This document shows, one piece after another, positions 53,044-62,651 of a DNA stretch of 64,000 bases. The translations under genes and the position numbers were made by a program. Position 1 is the first letter of the stretch. Each line of letters begins with the position of its first letter. The notes under the pieces are model-generated. The model saw nothing but the letters and a program-made list of their open reading frames with translations, ran no database searches and was not told the origin of the DNA. Source of the stretch: CAZMNY01 sp964635375 (GTDB lineage Bacteria; Planctomycetota; Planctomycetia; Pirellulales; Pirellulaceae); NCBI GenBank assembly GCA_964635375.1, contig CAZWOU010000004.1, forward strand, positions 40,020 through 104,019, in the 5' to 3' direction.

Positions 53044-55347
53044 ATGATTCGAAGACGTGAGTTTCTCGGCGGCGTGGCGGGTGTGGCGACCGGCGTGGCG
53101 TGTGGTTCGCTGTCCCGAGTTCACGGCCAACAGAGCGATTCTTCCGGGCGGGTCGTGATCGAAGAGATCGACGCCGCACATGACGTGTTTCAATATCTCC
53201 AACGGCAACATGGAAGATTCGACCAGACGGCGTATCAGAAGATCCTGGGCGCTGCCAACGCGTACAAGGAAGGCGACGCATCGCTTGGAGTCGCGGCCAA
53301 CGACGACCGGTCGCGCCGCAACGCTCAGCGTCTGCTAGCCAATACGAGCCTCGCCGACATCGACGCCCATGCGATCTACCCCGACGAGCTCAGCCAGTTC
53401 AACGCGCGATCACTGCCGGACGCTTCGAAGAGGATGTCTGCTCGATGGACGTTGGGTCGACTGCTCAGGTTCCTCCTCAGAAGCGACGAAGCGGCGATTA
53501 AGGCTCGGATGGCTGAGCTTTCTAGTCAAGTAATTGGCTGCGTTGTCAAGCTGATGTCTAACGACGAACTCATAGCGCTCGGCGCCAAGGTCTTTAACCC
53601 TTTGCCGGAAAGCGACATTGGCGCCAAGGGGTTTCTTGGCGCTCGCATTCAGCCCAATTCACCGACCGATAATGTGGACGATATCCGCTGGCAGGTGTTA
53701 AGTGGATTCTCCTACGCCGTGGGCGATGTGTTGCTCGGCACGAACCCGGTCTCCAGCGACCCAGAGTCGGTTGTTGCGATTCAGAGAACGCTTCAGGAGT
53801 TGCTCGACGTGTTCGAGATAGGCGACGCGATGCCACATTGCGTGCTCTCTCATATCGATGTGCAGGCGCAAGCCGAGGCAATGGACCCTGGATGCACGGA
53901 ACTTTGGTTTCAGAGTATCGCTGGGGTTGACGCGGCCAATGGGACGTTCGACATCAGCATAGAGAAGATGAAACGGCACGCCGCCGCGCGAAGCGGTCGC
54001 TACGGGCTCTACTTTGAAACCGGGCAAGGCGCCGACTTCACGAACGGGCATGGCAGTGGATTTGACATGGTGCTGCACGAGGCGCGCAAGTACGGTTTTG
54101 CGCGATCCCTCACCCGGGAGGTTGGTGCGGCGCAGAAAAAGGCCGGGAACAGGGCGAGACCCTGGGTTCATCTGAACGACGTCGCCGGGTTTATCGGACC
54201 CGAAGTATTTCGCACGCGAGACCAACTCGTTCGCTGTTGCCTGGAAGATATCGTGATGGGCAAACTTCACGGTCTCTGCATTGGCTTGGACGTCTGTTCC
54301 ACTTTGCATATGGATGTATCACTCGACGACCTCGACTGGTGCCTCGATCAAATAGTGCCCGCCAACCCGGCTTACCTGATGGCGTTGCCGACCAAGATCG
54401 ATCCCATGCTGGGTTACCTGACGACGGGCTTTCAGGATCACGTTCGTCTGCGCGAGAAGTTTGGGCTTCGAGTCAGCGGGCGAATGTGGCGGTTCTTTCA
54501 GCGACTGGGCGTGATCGACGCGGCCGGCGATCCAACTGCCCACTTTGGCGACCCGGTTTGGGTCTACTTGAAGTATTGTCGAGCGAAGCAAGACGCGCGG
54601 AGCGACGCGCAGATCAGGCAAGAGGGGCTGAGTCGAATTGCCGAAGTGAGAGACCGGGGCGTATTCATCGCAGCGGGGCACGGAGAGAAGCACTCGGATT
54701 TGGCGCCCCAGTTGGACGCCGATATACGGAGAATCTACGCCGACTCTAAAGAGTCGATCTGGAAAGAACTCGATTCTGAGTTTGTCGAATCGACGCCCGA
54801 CGTGGTTCCGCTCAAGACGAATTCGGTTGACCGCGAGGACTACATCCTCCACCCGGTGTCGGGCGAGCAACTGGGCGCGGAATCGAATCGGCGACTTGCG
54901 AGCCTCAAATCAGCCCACGCGGATCGCTACGATGTGCAGATCATTATCTCCGACGGCCTGAACGCCCACGCCGTGATGGACGAGGGCCATTTGCAGCCGT
55001 TTTTGAGACGATTGCGAAAACAACTTGAGCTGAATCGATTTCAACCGTCTCCAGACAATCTGATGGTCCGGTCTGGGCGAGTTCGAGTGGGCTATCGGAT
55101 CGGCGAAGTGATGTTTGCAGGTCGAACCGGCACACCTGCGATCTTGCACGTCATTGGAGAACGACCGGGGACCGGGCATCACACGTTTTCCGTGTATATC
55201 ACGGCGCCGAGCGGCGGCGTGTGGGGCCAGCCTGGAAAGGTGGACCACAACATTACCAAGGTCGTCTCCGGCATCGCTCGCACCGCGCTCGATCCAGTCC
55301 TTGGCGCCGACGCATCAGTCAAGCTGCTGATGAGTCTTCGACAGTGA
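53044..55347 (+). CDS. Ethanolamine ammonia-lyase, EutB-EutC fusion with Tat signal
   Basis: 767 residues from ATG 53044. N-terminal IRRREFLGGVAGVATG is a strong Tat signal. EutB part (about 40-610): ARIQPNSPTDNVDDI, GVDAANGTF, YFETGQGADFTNG (about 322), AGFIGPEVF and LEDIVMGKLHGL, and DVCSTLHMD. EutC part (about 625-767): IIISDGLNAHAV, VGYRIGEVMFAGR and GERPGTGHHTFSVYI. The adenosylcobalamin enzyme splits ethanolamine to acetaldehyde and ammonia. EutB and EutC are normally separate proteins and cytoplasmic. No microcompartment or aldehyde dehydrogenase gene lies next to it. The frame is open to 52933, but MTHGQVIR is not a better start. Confidence 0.9.
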   Translation: MIRRREFLGGVAGVATGVACGSLSRVHGQQSDSSGRVVIEEIDAAHDVFQYLQRQHGRFDQTAYQKILGAANAYKEGDASLGVAANDDRSRRNAQRLLANTSLADIDAHAIYPDELSQFNARSLPDASKRMSARWTLGRLLRFLLRSDEAAIKARMAELSSQVIGCVVKLMSNDELIALGAKVFNPLPESDIGAKGFLGARIQPNSPTDNVDDIRWQVLSGFSYAVGDVLLGTNPVSSDPESVVAIQRTLQELLDVFEIGDAMPHCVLSHIDVQAQAEAMDPGCTELWFQSIAGVDAANGTFDISIEKMKRHAAARSGRYGLYFETGQGADFTNGHGSGFDMVLHEARKYGFARSLTREVGAAQKKAGNRARPWVHLNDVAGFIGPEVFRTRDQLVRCCLEDIVMGKLHGLCIGLDVCSTLHMDVSLDDLDWCLDQIVPANPAYLMALPTKIDPMLGYLTTGFQDHVRLREKFGLRVSGRMWRFFQRLGVIDAAGDPTAHFGDPVWVYLKYCRAKQDARSDAQIRQEGLSRIAEVRDRGVFIAAGHGEKHSDLAPQLDADIRRIYADSKESIWKELDSEFVESTPDVVPLKTNSVDREDYILHPVSGEQLGAESNRRLASLKSAHADRYDVQIIISDGLNAHAVMDEGHLQPFLRRLRKQLELNRFQPSPDNLMVRSGRVRVGYRIGEVMFAGRTGTPAILHVIGERPGTGHHTFSVYITAPSGGVWGQPGKVDHNITKVVSGIARTALDPVLGADASVKLLMSLRQ

Positions 55348-55439
55348 CGAGCCTTTGCGTTCCGCCTCGTCTTTTTGCCTCGACTTGCCTCTTTGCTGTT
55401 ACTCGCCTTCGCTTCTAGCACAGCTGACCTCGCCGGTGC

Positions 55440-55967
55440 TCACGGTGCTTCGCTCTTCCCGACCGATTCGTCGTCGGATGAGTGGTCGTGGACAATGAGC
55501 CAGCGACCGTCGAGCTTTCGGAGGACGATAGAGAAGTTGCCGCCGACCAACTCTGACCGTTTTTGCAGTTGCCAGCGTCCGATGACAAACGCGGCCGAGT
55601 TGCCGAGTCGTTCGAATTCCAGCTGACTGAATTTCAATTGCCCCATTTGCTCAGGCGTCTGGTATCGCTTCTTATAGCGGTCCCTTGTGGCGATCCAACC
55701 TCGCGTCGTCTTCCCTCCCGCGCTGAACGTGAGCTTCTCGGACCTCCAGTAGTGTTGCATGAAGTCGTCGATGCTGCCGGCATTCCAAGCCTTATTCTGG
55801 ACCGCGATGATCGCCGCGATTGCTTGCTTGTCTTTGCCCCACTGACCATCGCTGTTGGCGTCGTCCGCTAGCGCGAGAGCGACGAGGATCAGAGGCGCGA
55901 GGGCAGTCGCAGCGCCGAGGGCTGCGCGGTTCGCAATGGTTGACCATCGATTCGGGGGCGTCCTCAT
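55440..55967 (-). CDS. Secreted DUF4440/SnoaL-like protein
   Basis: 175 residues from ATG 55967, which shares its A with the TAA stop of the MFS gene (TAATG) and has AAGGAGCAAATA just upstream. Signal peptide near 11-34. NTF2-like fold: AIAAIIAVQNKAWNAGSIDDFMQHYW, KLTFSAGGKTTRGW, and DGRWLIVHDHSS at the end, as in DUF4440 proteins. The frame extends upstream across MFS sequence, which is a shadow. Function unknown; translation coupled to the transporter. Confidence 0.82.
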   Translation of the reverse strand: MRTPPNRWSTIANRAALGAATALAPLILVALALADDANSDGQWGKDKQAIAAIIAVQNKAWNAGSIDDFMQHYWRSEKLTFSAGGKTTRGWIATRDRYKKRYQTPEQMGQLKFSQLEFERLGNSAAFVIGRWQLQKRSELVGGNFSIVLRKLDGRWLIVHDHSSDDESVGKSEAP

Positions 55968-57208
55968 TATTTGCTCCTTATTGAGTGGGGTAGGAAATAG
56001 CACAGCAAAGCGCTCATCGTCGATGCGAGGGCGAAGAACCAAAAGATCGAAGAGAGCATGTCGAACTGTCGAAACGCCCAGATCGCAACCGCGACTAAGC
56101 CGCCGGCGATGCCCCAGCTTACGCCCATCGTGATAGAACTCGCAACGCGCTGACTCTGGGGAATAAGCTGTTGTCCGTAGCTGATAAAGACGGGCATGGT
56201 GATTCCAAGCATACCGCCGCACAGTCCGACGAGGACAACGAACAGCCAGCCGCTGGTGACAGTCAGGCAGCAGAGAACCAATGCGGCGAAGAGGGGGAAC
56301 GCCCAGAGGGCGGTGCGTTCGCGATGGGGGCGCAGAAATGCGGCGCAGGCCATGGCGCCAAGGCCGATCCCAGCCATGAAGGCCGATTGAACGGCGCCCA
56401 CGATGGCGCTCGACGACTGACCTTCCAGCAGGTAGGCGATCGTTAGCGGAACGCCCAACGCGGGGAGAATACGCAGCGCTCCGATCGCCAGCAAGATCGC
56501 CAGCACTCGAAAGGGAAACTGCGCCGGACGCGAGTCCGGCGGAGCTGGTTTTGGCTCCACCTGCCCATCCAATGACTTGGCTTCGCTGCCCCGAACATAT
56601 CGCATTGCAAGCCAGATCGCCGCCAGCGCAGGCGTCGCCCAAAGGCAGCTAACCGTCAGCCCGGGCAATTGGAGTCGGGCGACAATCGCCCCGCTGTAAG
56701 CAGGGCCAACCGATTGTCCGAGGTAGCCGCACAAGGCGAAAATAGCCATCGCGCGGCTTCGTTGATCGGGACGCAGCGAACCGGCCATCGCCGCAGCTTC
56801 TGGATGAAACCCCGCGATCCCCAGCCCGCCTATGAACAGCAGCAGCGTCATCTGGACCGTGTTCGCGGCCAGCCCCACCGTGCTCACGCAGAGGATTCCA
56901 AGCAGCGGTCCAACCCATATCAGCCAGGGGCACGGGCGTCGGTCAGCCATGACGCCAAACACCAATTGCCCGATTGAGGTCGCAGCGATCCAGCAGACAT
57001 AGGCCCAAAGCAACCCACCCGACGGTACGTTATGGCGATGTTCCAAGATGGGCCACAGCGGGTTGGTTGTCCCCGCGATGATATCGACGAGAAAATGGGT
57101 GCCGCCCAACAGGCCGAGTATCACCCAGACGCTTGCGACGCGGCGCTTTCGTGGCGAATTGGCGGGTGATGCAAGGTCCGCCGTGGTCGGAGAATCGGGC
57201 TTGTTCAA
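55967..57208 (-). CDS. MFS transporter (fosmidomycin-resistance-like)
   Basis: 413 residues with 12 hydrophobic segments. N-terminal cytoplasmic tail of about 27 residues, then LGLLGGTHFLVDIIAGTTNPLWP, a Fsr-like helix 1 region, the MADRRPCPW loop between helices 2 and 3, and GLGIAGFHPEAAAMAGSL, typical of this group. Stop overlaps the DUF4440-like start. Confidence 0.87.
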   Translation of the reverse strand: MNKPDSPTTADLASPANSPRKRRVASVWVILGLLGGTHFLVDIIAGTTNPLWPILEHRHNVPSGGLLWAYVCWIAATSIGQLVFGVMADRRPCPWLIWVGPLLGILCVSTVGLAANTVQMTLLLFIGGLGIAGFHPEAAAMAGSLRPDQRSRAMAIFALCGYLGQSVGPAYSGAIVARLQLPGLTVSCLWATPALAAIWLAMRYVRGSEAKSLDGQVEPKPAPPDSRPAQFPFRVLAILLAIGALRILPALGVPLTIAYLLEGQSSSAIVGAVQSAFMAGIGLGAMACAAFLRPHRERTALWAFPLFAALVLCCLTVTSGWLFVVLVGLCGGMLGITMPVFISYGQQLIPQSQRVASSITMGVSWGIAGGLVAVAIWAFRQFDMLSSIFWFFALASTMSALLCYFLPHSIRSK

Positions 57209-57228
57209 TACGGTCCGCGCTTCCAGAG

Positions 57229-57669
57229 CTACTCTTTGATTTCGAAGATGGCTTCCACTTCAACGGCGGCGCCCGTAGGCAAAGCGGCGAAACCGAGCGC
57301 GCTTCTCGCGTGGTAGCCATCGCCGGTCTTGCCGTAGATCTCGTGCAGTAAATCGGAAGCGCCGTTGATCACCAAGTGCTGGTCAGTGAACTCGCCAGTC
57401 GAGTAGACGCACCCCAGCAACTTGATCACTCGAAGATTGTCGAGCGTTCCATGCTCAGCGTAGACGGAACGCAGAATCTTCATCGCGCAATCCTTCGCTG
57501 CCTCATATCCTTGCTCGACCGAGATGTCCTTGCCCAGCACGCCTTTGAGGTCGCTCGTATGGCCCGACGTAATCAGCGAATTGCCGCTGCGGATGCAAAG
57601 ATTCAGATAGCCTGGCTCGAGCGGTTCTAGCGAAACACCCAATTCGCGCGCCTTTTGTTCGGCACCCAT
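57229..57669 (-). CDS. RidA family protein (YjgF/YER057c/UK114)
   Basis: 146 residues. ATG 57669 is chosen because CAGGAG lies just upstream; ATG 57684 is also possible. Features SGHTSDLKGVLGKDIS, AKDCAMKILRSVYAEHGTLDN, VYSTGEFTDQHLVINGASDLL, HARSALGFAALPTGAAVEVEAIFEI. RidA hydrolyses reactive enamine/imine intermediates; members with this C-terminus include the longer RidA subgroup. Lies 20 bp upstream of the MFS gene. Confidence 0.9.
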   Translation of the reverse strand: MGAEQKARELGVSLEPLEPGYLNLCIRSGNSLITSGHTSDLKGVLGKDISVEQGYEAAKDCAMKILRSVYAEHGTLDNLRVIKLLGCVYSTGEFTDQHLVINGASDLLHEIYGKTGDGYHARSALGFAALPTGAAVEVEAIFEIKE

Positions 57670-57783
57670 CGCATACTCCTGCATTGGTCTCGGAAACGCC
57701 GCCGCCAGAATCGCGGCGGCACTCCGTGTTTGTAATACGGGCGCCAAGAATGAACAACCGGACGACAGGATACGCGAACCGCG

Positions 57784-60309
57784 TTAACGCTTCTTCGTCG
57801 CCTGTTCAGGGGACTTCAGATGACGCTCAAATAACTGAAGAACTCGGCGGTACTCGTCCAGCCAACTGCTCGGTTGCCGAAAGCCGTGCGGCTCAACTGG
57901 GTACATGGCGACTTGCCAATTCTCCTTTTCCAACTCAATCAGCTTTTGAGTCAAGCGAACTGTGTCCTTAAAGAAGACATTGTCGTCCAACATGCCGTGA
58001 CAGATTACGAGTGGCTTCTTGAGTCCGCTGGCGAAGTAGATCGGAGAGCTTAGTTCATAGGCCTCGGGGTCGACTTGTGGCGTATTTAGGATGTTGCTGG
58101 TGTAGCTATGATTGTAATGGGCCCAGTCGGTAACCGGCCTCAGCGCAGCGCCGCATGCGAACAAGTCCGGCTCTTTGAACAGAGCCATCAATGTCATGAA
58201 GCCGCCATAGGATCCGCCGTACACTCCGACTCGACGTCGATCGACTTGGTGCTCGCTAACCAGCCAATTCGCGCCATCCTTAAGATCTTCCAATTCAGGC
58301 GTTCCCATCCGCCGATAGATTGCCGTCCGCCAATCCCGGCCGTAGCCGGCCGAGGCGCGGTAATCCATGTCCAAGACGACGTAGCCTCGCTGCGTCAACA
58401 GCGTGTGGAACATGAACTCGCGGAAATAGCCCGACCATCCTTTGTGGGCGTTCTGCAGGTAACCGGCGCCGTGGACAAAAACGACGGCCGGTCGCTCAGC
58501 CTTCGGGGGCGTTTTCGGCAAGTAGAGACGGGCGTAGACGGAACGCCCGTGCTTCGTTGGAACCTCCACGATCTGGGGCACAACCCAGTCGAACTCACGA
58601 AACTGTTTGCTGACGAATCGAGTCAGCCGTTTGGGCTTGTCGGTCGGTTTTGTCAGCGGCAAGCTGAACAGTTCTGGCGGCTCGCGTAAGCTCGAATGCA
58701 ACACAGTCGCGTTCGTTTCGTCAGGAGAAATTACAAAGTCGTTGACTCCGCCTAGGGAACTCAATTGACTCGCCTTTCCGCTCCGCAGATCCAGCGCATT
58801 GAGTTCGTAGACGCCTGGATGGTTGGCATTGGAGCGATAGAAGATCTTGTCGCCGCGGCGCGATGCGGTAATGGAAGAGACTTCGAAGTCTCCCTTTGTG
58901 TGTTGCTTGGCTGCGCCGCCCTCGGCGCTGACCGTGTATAGATGCGCGTAGCCGGTCGCCTCGCTGACAAAATAGACGGTGTCGGTCGCCCCAACCCAAT
59001 CTGCAATCGTTGCTCGCCAATTGATCCAAGCCGGGTCGCGGCGGTGGTGTAACGTTTTGGCGACGGCCGCGTCCGCATGCAAGTCGATGCTGCAGATCCA
59101 GCGATCCTTGTTGTCGTTCGAGAAACACTGAAACAACAGGTACCGCGAGTCTTGGGAGAATCTCAGATTGGAAATATTGACTTGTCGGGGTATCGCACTC
59201 TTCTTTGGTTGTTGGCCATCAGGCGATTTCGCGGCCGTTTTGGACTGCTTGGCGTTCTTCAAGCCCGCCAATGGGTCGTCAAGAATGCCTGCCAGTTTCG
59301 AGAGATCAACTTGAATGGTCTCGTGCTTGGCCAGATTGAGCAACGTGAGCTTCTCGTCACCCTCCTGATCGGTGCCGACGAGACTTCGAACATCGCGGCT
59401 ATCGGCGTAGGCGTCATCCTTCACCCAGATTGGCATTGCATCTCGCCTTCCCCGTTTGCGAGATTCTTTCCCGGCACTGACAATGGCGAGCCAATTTGCG
59501 TTGGGGGACAGGGTCTCTCGGCGCAGCTCCGCCTTGGGGTCCAGGTAGAATGGCTGATCCACATCCAAGTCGTTCGCTGCCTCCAGTTTTTCCGCTTGGC
59601 TTTTTGCCCCAGTTGACGCCTTCGCAGTCCGCCTCAGGTACTCGAACAACTCGCGTTCTTTCCTAGTGAGAAACTCAGTCGGTTCCTTGGGCTTTGCCGG
59701 CGGCTTGGCGAAACGCACCACGGCGGGCTGCGATTCTAATCCGGAATGAAGGTCTCGTAGGAAGATCGTGTTGTCTCGACGGAACTGAATCCGGTCGCCC
59801 CGCTCAAGGAAACTCGGCGATGACTCCCTCGCCGCGGTGCGAGTCAATTGGCGCGTTTTGCCGCTCGCCAAGGTCTGAACGAACACGTCGCCGTCGACGG
59901 TGTAGACCCGCTTGGTCATCTTCGCGTCAAACACGCTGCGCGCAGCAAGGCCGCTTGCTGTCTGCTTGAGCGTGAGCTTCTTCGGGCCACTCGTGCGGTC
60001 GACAACCCACCAGTCGAGAATCTGGCTACCCTTGCGTTTGCGCTGGAAGAAGATCTGCGTGCTGTCGGCGCTCCAGACTGGATTCTTTGGCTCGCGCCCA
60101 ATCCAATCTGGATCGGCCATGATTTGCTTGAGAGTCACGGTCTCGCCCGCGAGACAAGTGCCCGTCGCCGAGATCCCTGTCCCCGAGATTATTGTCCCCA
60201 AGATTATTGTCCCAAATATTCCTATGCAGAGAGCACCTGTCCAAAGGCCGCCCGGACGCGGCGTGGTTAACGGAAGAATTGCGGCGTACCAAATGCGCAT
60301 CGGTTGCAC
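57784..60309 (-). CDS. S9 family prolyl-oligopeptidase-like peptidase
   Basis: 841 residues (ATG 60300 is an alternative). Hydrophobic signal/anchor at about 20-55, a WD40-like propeller with DPP-IV features (PDWIGREPKNPVWSADST, FSQDSRYLLFQ) at about 60-560, then the alpha/beta hydrolase with nucleophile GGSYGGF (about 695), GMLDDNV (Asp, about 772) and EPHGF (His, about 807). It cleaves short peptides, probably in the periplasm. Near the N-terminus a 15-bp tandem repeat encodes part of the anchor. Confidence 0.9.
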   Translation of the reverse strand: MQPMRIWYAAILPLTTPRPGGLWTGALCIGIFGTIILGTIISGTGISATGTCLAGETVTLKQIMADPDWIGREPKNPVWSADSTQIFFQRKRKGSQILDWWVVDRTSGPKKLTLKQTASGLAARSVFDAKMTKRVYTVDGDVFVQTLASGKTRQLTRTAARESSPSFLERGDRIQFRRDNTIFLRDLHSGLESQPAVVRFAKPPAKPKEPTEFLTRKERELFEYLRRTAKASTGAKSQAEKLEAANDLDVDQPFYLDPKAELRRETLSPNANWLAIVSAGKESRKRGRRDAMPIWVKDDAYADSRDVRSLVGTDQEGDEKLTLLNLAKHETIQVDLSKLAGILDDPLAGLKNAKQSKTAAKSPDGQQPKKSAIPRQVNISNLRFSQDSRYLLFQCFSNDNKDRWICSIDLHADAAVAKTLHHRRDPAWINWRATIADWVGATDTVYFVSEATGYAHLYTVSAEGGAAKQHTKGDFEVSSITASRRGDKIFYRSNANHPGVYELNALDLRSGKASQLSSLGGVNDFVISPDETNATVLHSSLREPPELFSLPLTKPTDKPKRLTRFVSKQFREFDWVVPQIVEVPTKHGRSVYARLYLPKTPPKAERPAVVFVHGAGYLQNAHKGWSGYFREFMFHTLLTQRGYVVLDMDYRASAGYGRDWRTAIYRRMGTPELEDLKDGANWLVSEHQVDRRRVGVYGGSYGGFMTLMALFKEPDLFACGAALRPVTDWAHYNHSYTSNILNTPQVDPEAYELSSPIYFASGLKKPLVICHGMLDDNVFFKDTVRLTQKLIELEKENWQVAMYPVEPHGFRQPSSWLDEYRRVLQLFERHLKSPEQATKKR
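60169..60213. repeat. 15-bp tandem repeat in the S9 peptidase signal/anchor
   Basis: Three units of CGAGATTATTGTCCC-type sequence, the first with two changes, at 60169-60183, 60184-60198 and 60199-60213. They encode a Gly-Thr-Ile-Ile-type membrane segment on the minus strand. Confidence 0.85.
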
Positions 60310-60369
60310 CTATCGGAAAGGGCGTGATCGAAGGGAGGACTAACGTGCCGGAGCGACCTTCTGAATCGC

Positions 60370-61911
60370 TTAGTTGGGAATGGCGGCACGGTAGTAATTG
60401 AGCAGGTCTTTGCGGAGCTGCTTGAGGGAGGGCTCATGAATATACATCATGTGCCCGCCTTCGTAGTACTTGATGGTCACGTTCTTGGCGCGTTGCGGAG
60501 AGAGCCCCAAATGATCGAGCGTATAATCCATCGCGAAGTGCGGGGTCGCCAGGTCATAGTATCCGGCGGCGACAAAAAGCTTGAGGTGAGGGTTTGCGGA
60601 CATGGCGCGGCGAAGCGTCTCTGAGCCGTCGACAAAGCGACCTTCGAATCGGCTGAAACTCCAAGGCTGAACTTTTCCCGTCAGGATTTCATAGACCCGT
60701 TCGTCTTCGAACTTGAGATCGCGGCGGACGTAGTCGTTCATCACCGCGGTGAACGGTCCGAAGATCGCCGCGCCGCTGGCGTCGAATTCGTACCGCTCGC
60801 CGGCCGAATCACGATCCTGGCCTCGATATCGCCCGTCGAAGCGACCGACGGTCTGGTTGCGGCTCCGCAGCAGTTCCTTGCCAAAGCGGCTCATCGAGAC
60901 GCGCAGCCGGGCCGCCGTGACGAATCTGGGAGACAAACCGGTGAGCCGTGCATACTCCTTGGCGATCTTAGCCAACTCGCGTGGAGGCAGGCTTGTGCCG
61001 CGCAACAAAGCGGGCGCGTACTGCGTGTAGGCGAATTGCTCCGCCATCTTGACGACTTCAGCGACGGGCTTGGCCTGGAGCTCTTTGGAGAGCGCCTTAT
61101 GGTACCAGGCCGTTGCGGCGTACGACGGAATGAACAACACGAAAGGCAAATCATTGCTCGAGGAGAACCGCAATGTTTGAAAATTGATTGCCCCGGAAAT
61201 TACGATGACGCCGTTCAGTTCCATGTTGTAGCGGTCGCGAAGGTGCCCGCTTAGGCCTGCGGCCCGGACGCCCCCGTAACTCTCGCCGCAAATGAACTTC
61301 GGCGAAGTCCAACGCTGAAATCGAGTTGTGTAGTCATGGATGAACTGACCGACGCTGTGCACATCTTCGTCGTAACCATGGAATTCGGACTTGCGAACGT
61401 CTTCTACAGGGCGACTGTATCCAGTGCTCACGGGATCGATGAAGACCAAATCGGTCGCGTCCAACATGGACAGTTCGTTGTCGTCGAGATGATAGGGCGG
61501 CCGAAGCAGCGAGGCGTCATCGGGGAATCTCAACCGTTTGGGGCCGAGCATCCCTAAATGCAACCACACCGACGAAGAGCCGGGCCCTCCGTTGAAGCAG
61601 TAGGTGATCGGGCGTTGCTCTCCGCCCTCGGTCTCCTTCGTGTAGGCTACGAAGAAGACGTTCGCTCGCTTCTTCAAATCATCTGACTTCATCGCTAACT
61701 TGCCGGCTGTCGCTTGATACTTGATTTGTTTGCCGGCGATCGAGATCGAATGATGGGTGGAGACAATCAGCTCCTCGGCCGGCTTCTTCGATTCCTTCTC
61801 CTTCTTTGGTTCAGCGTCATCCGCACAACAGGACTGAAACGGCTGCTGGAGCAAGACCGCGAGGACAAGGTAGAGGAGCAATGTGGTCGCAGTCTTCATG
61901 TTGAATTTCAA
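60370..61911 (-). CDS. S10 family serine carboxypeptidase-like protein
   Basis: 513 residues (ATG 61911; ATG 61899 possible). Signal peptide with a lipoprotein-like cysteine pair, QSCCADD. Peptidase S10 signatures: YCFNGGPGSSSVWLHLG, DPVSTGYSRP, CGESYGGVR (nucleophile), AGYYDLATPHFA and GGHMMY (His). Removes C-terminal amino acids; probably periplasmic or outer surface. Adjacent to an S9 peptidase on the same strand. Confidence 0.9.
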   Translation of the reverse strand: MKFNMKTATTLLLYLVLAVLLQQPFQSCCADDAEPKKEKESKKPAEELIVSTHHSISIAGKQIKYQATAGKLAMKSDDLKKRANVFFVAYTKETEGGEQRPITYCFNGGPGSSSVWLHLGMLGPKRLRFPDDASLLRPPYHLDDNELSMLDATDLVFIDPVSTGYSRPVEDVRKSEFHGYDEDVHSVGQFIHDYTTRFQRWTSPKFICGESYGGVRAAGLSGHLRDRYNMELNGVIVISGAINFQTLRFSSSNDLPFVLFIPSYAATAWYHKALSKELQAKPVAEVVKMAEQFAYTQYAPALLRGTSLPPRELAKIAKEYARLTGLSPRFVTAARLRVSMSRFGKELLRSRNQTVGRFDGRYRGQDRDSAGERYEFDASGAAIFGPFTAVMNDYVRRDLKFEDERVYEILTGKVQPWSFSRFEGRFVDGSETLRRAMSANPHLKLFVAAGYYDLATPHFAMDYTLDHLGLSPQRAKNVTIKYYEGGHMMYIHEPSLKQLRKDLLNYYRAAIPN

Positions 61912-62096
61912 TGGTGAGTGTGGGTGAGTGGGGTTTGATCGTCGTGACTGTCTTCTTTCAGCCTATTATTCCTCCGGCCAATTATTCCATCTTAATTGGG
62001 CCAAGCTCCGAGGAGCAGGTAGTCGCGGCCCAGTTTGCCTTGATTTCCAGGCCGAACCCTAGGCGAGGGATGGGTGAGGGATGGGTGAGAGCGGCC

Positions 62097-62510
62097 TTAG
62101 TCCTGAAAGTGGCGCGCGCAGTACACAATCAGCGGTCCGATGATCAACATAGGCGGGCCCTCGCCCCACGTCCACGCCGGCGGCATGCCCGACGCGAGGT
62201 CGACCCAAAGCGCGACGCCGCCCATCACAAAGATACTCGCGGCGAATAGGCTGATGAGTTGTCGGTGTTTCCGCACGTCAAACGAAATCAACAGGACGAA
62301 TGCCCCGATCCAGACGTAGAAGGCAGAGAGCGATCGAGCCAAGTAGCTGACGATCGGAGAGTCCGGCAGTTCTCCCATTCCCAGAAGTTGGTGGCATGTA
62401 TCCATCCACGAGAATGGCATGAAGACGGCTACGGCGGCGAGAATTGCGCTAAAGCCGATAAACCGCAGCACGCCGATCGTGGTCAACTCGAAAGCATTGC
62501 GAGACTTCAT
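62097..62510 (-). CDS. Four-helix membrane protein, unknown function
   Basis: 137 residues with four hydrophobic segments (about 10-32, 60-75, 88-102 and 115-130). Conserved-looking SWMDTCHQLLGMGELPDSPIV between helices 1 and 2. I recognise the pattern from planctomycete hypothetical proteins but know no function. Confidence 0.65.
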   Translation of the reverse strand: MKSRNAFELTTIGVLRFIGFSAILAAVAVFMPFSWMDTCHQLLGMGELPDSPIVSYLARSLSAFYVWIGAFVLLISFDVRKHRQLISLFAASIFVMGGVALWVDLASGMPPAWTWGEGPPMLIIGPLIVYCARHFQD

Positions 62511-62651
62511 TGGCTAGTGGGCATTCTGTTGGGTCGCGTTTAGATTCTCTTGCGAACCCAATTGTATTCAGCGTGCAAACTCGAAACAATTCATTCGCGC
62601 CTGTGGGCCAAAAAGAATCCCGTTCCCCGCCTTCGCCAAATGCTGATCCCC

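Noticed and set aside
55968..56642. Upstream extension of the DUF4440-like frame across the MFS gene
   Set aside because: The ATG at 55967 with a good ribosome-binding site and signal peptide is the true start; the extension is MFS shadow.
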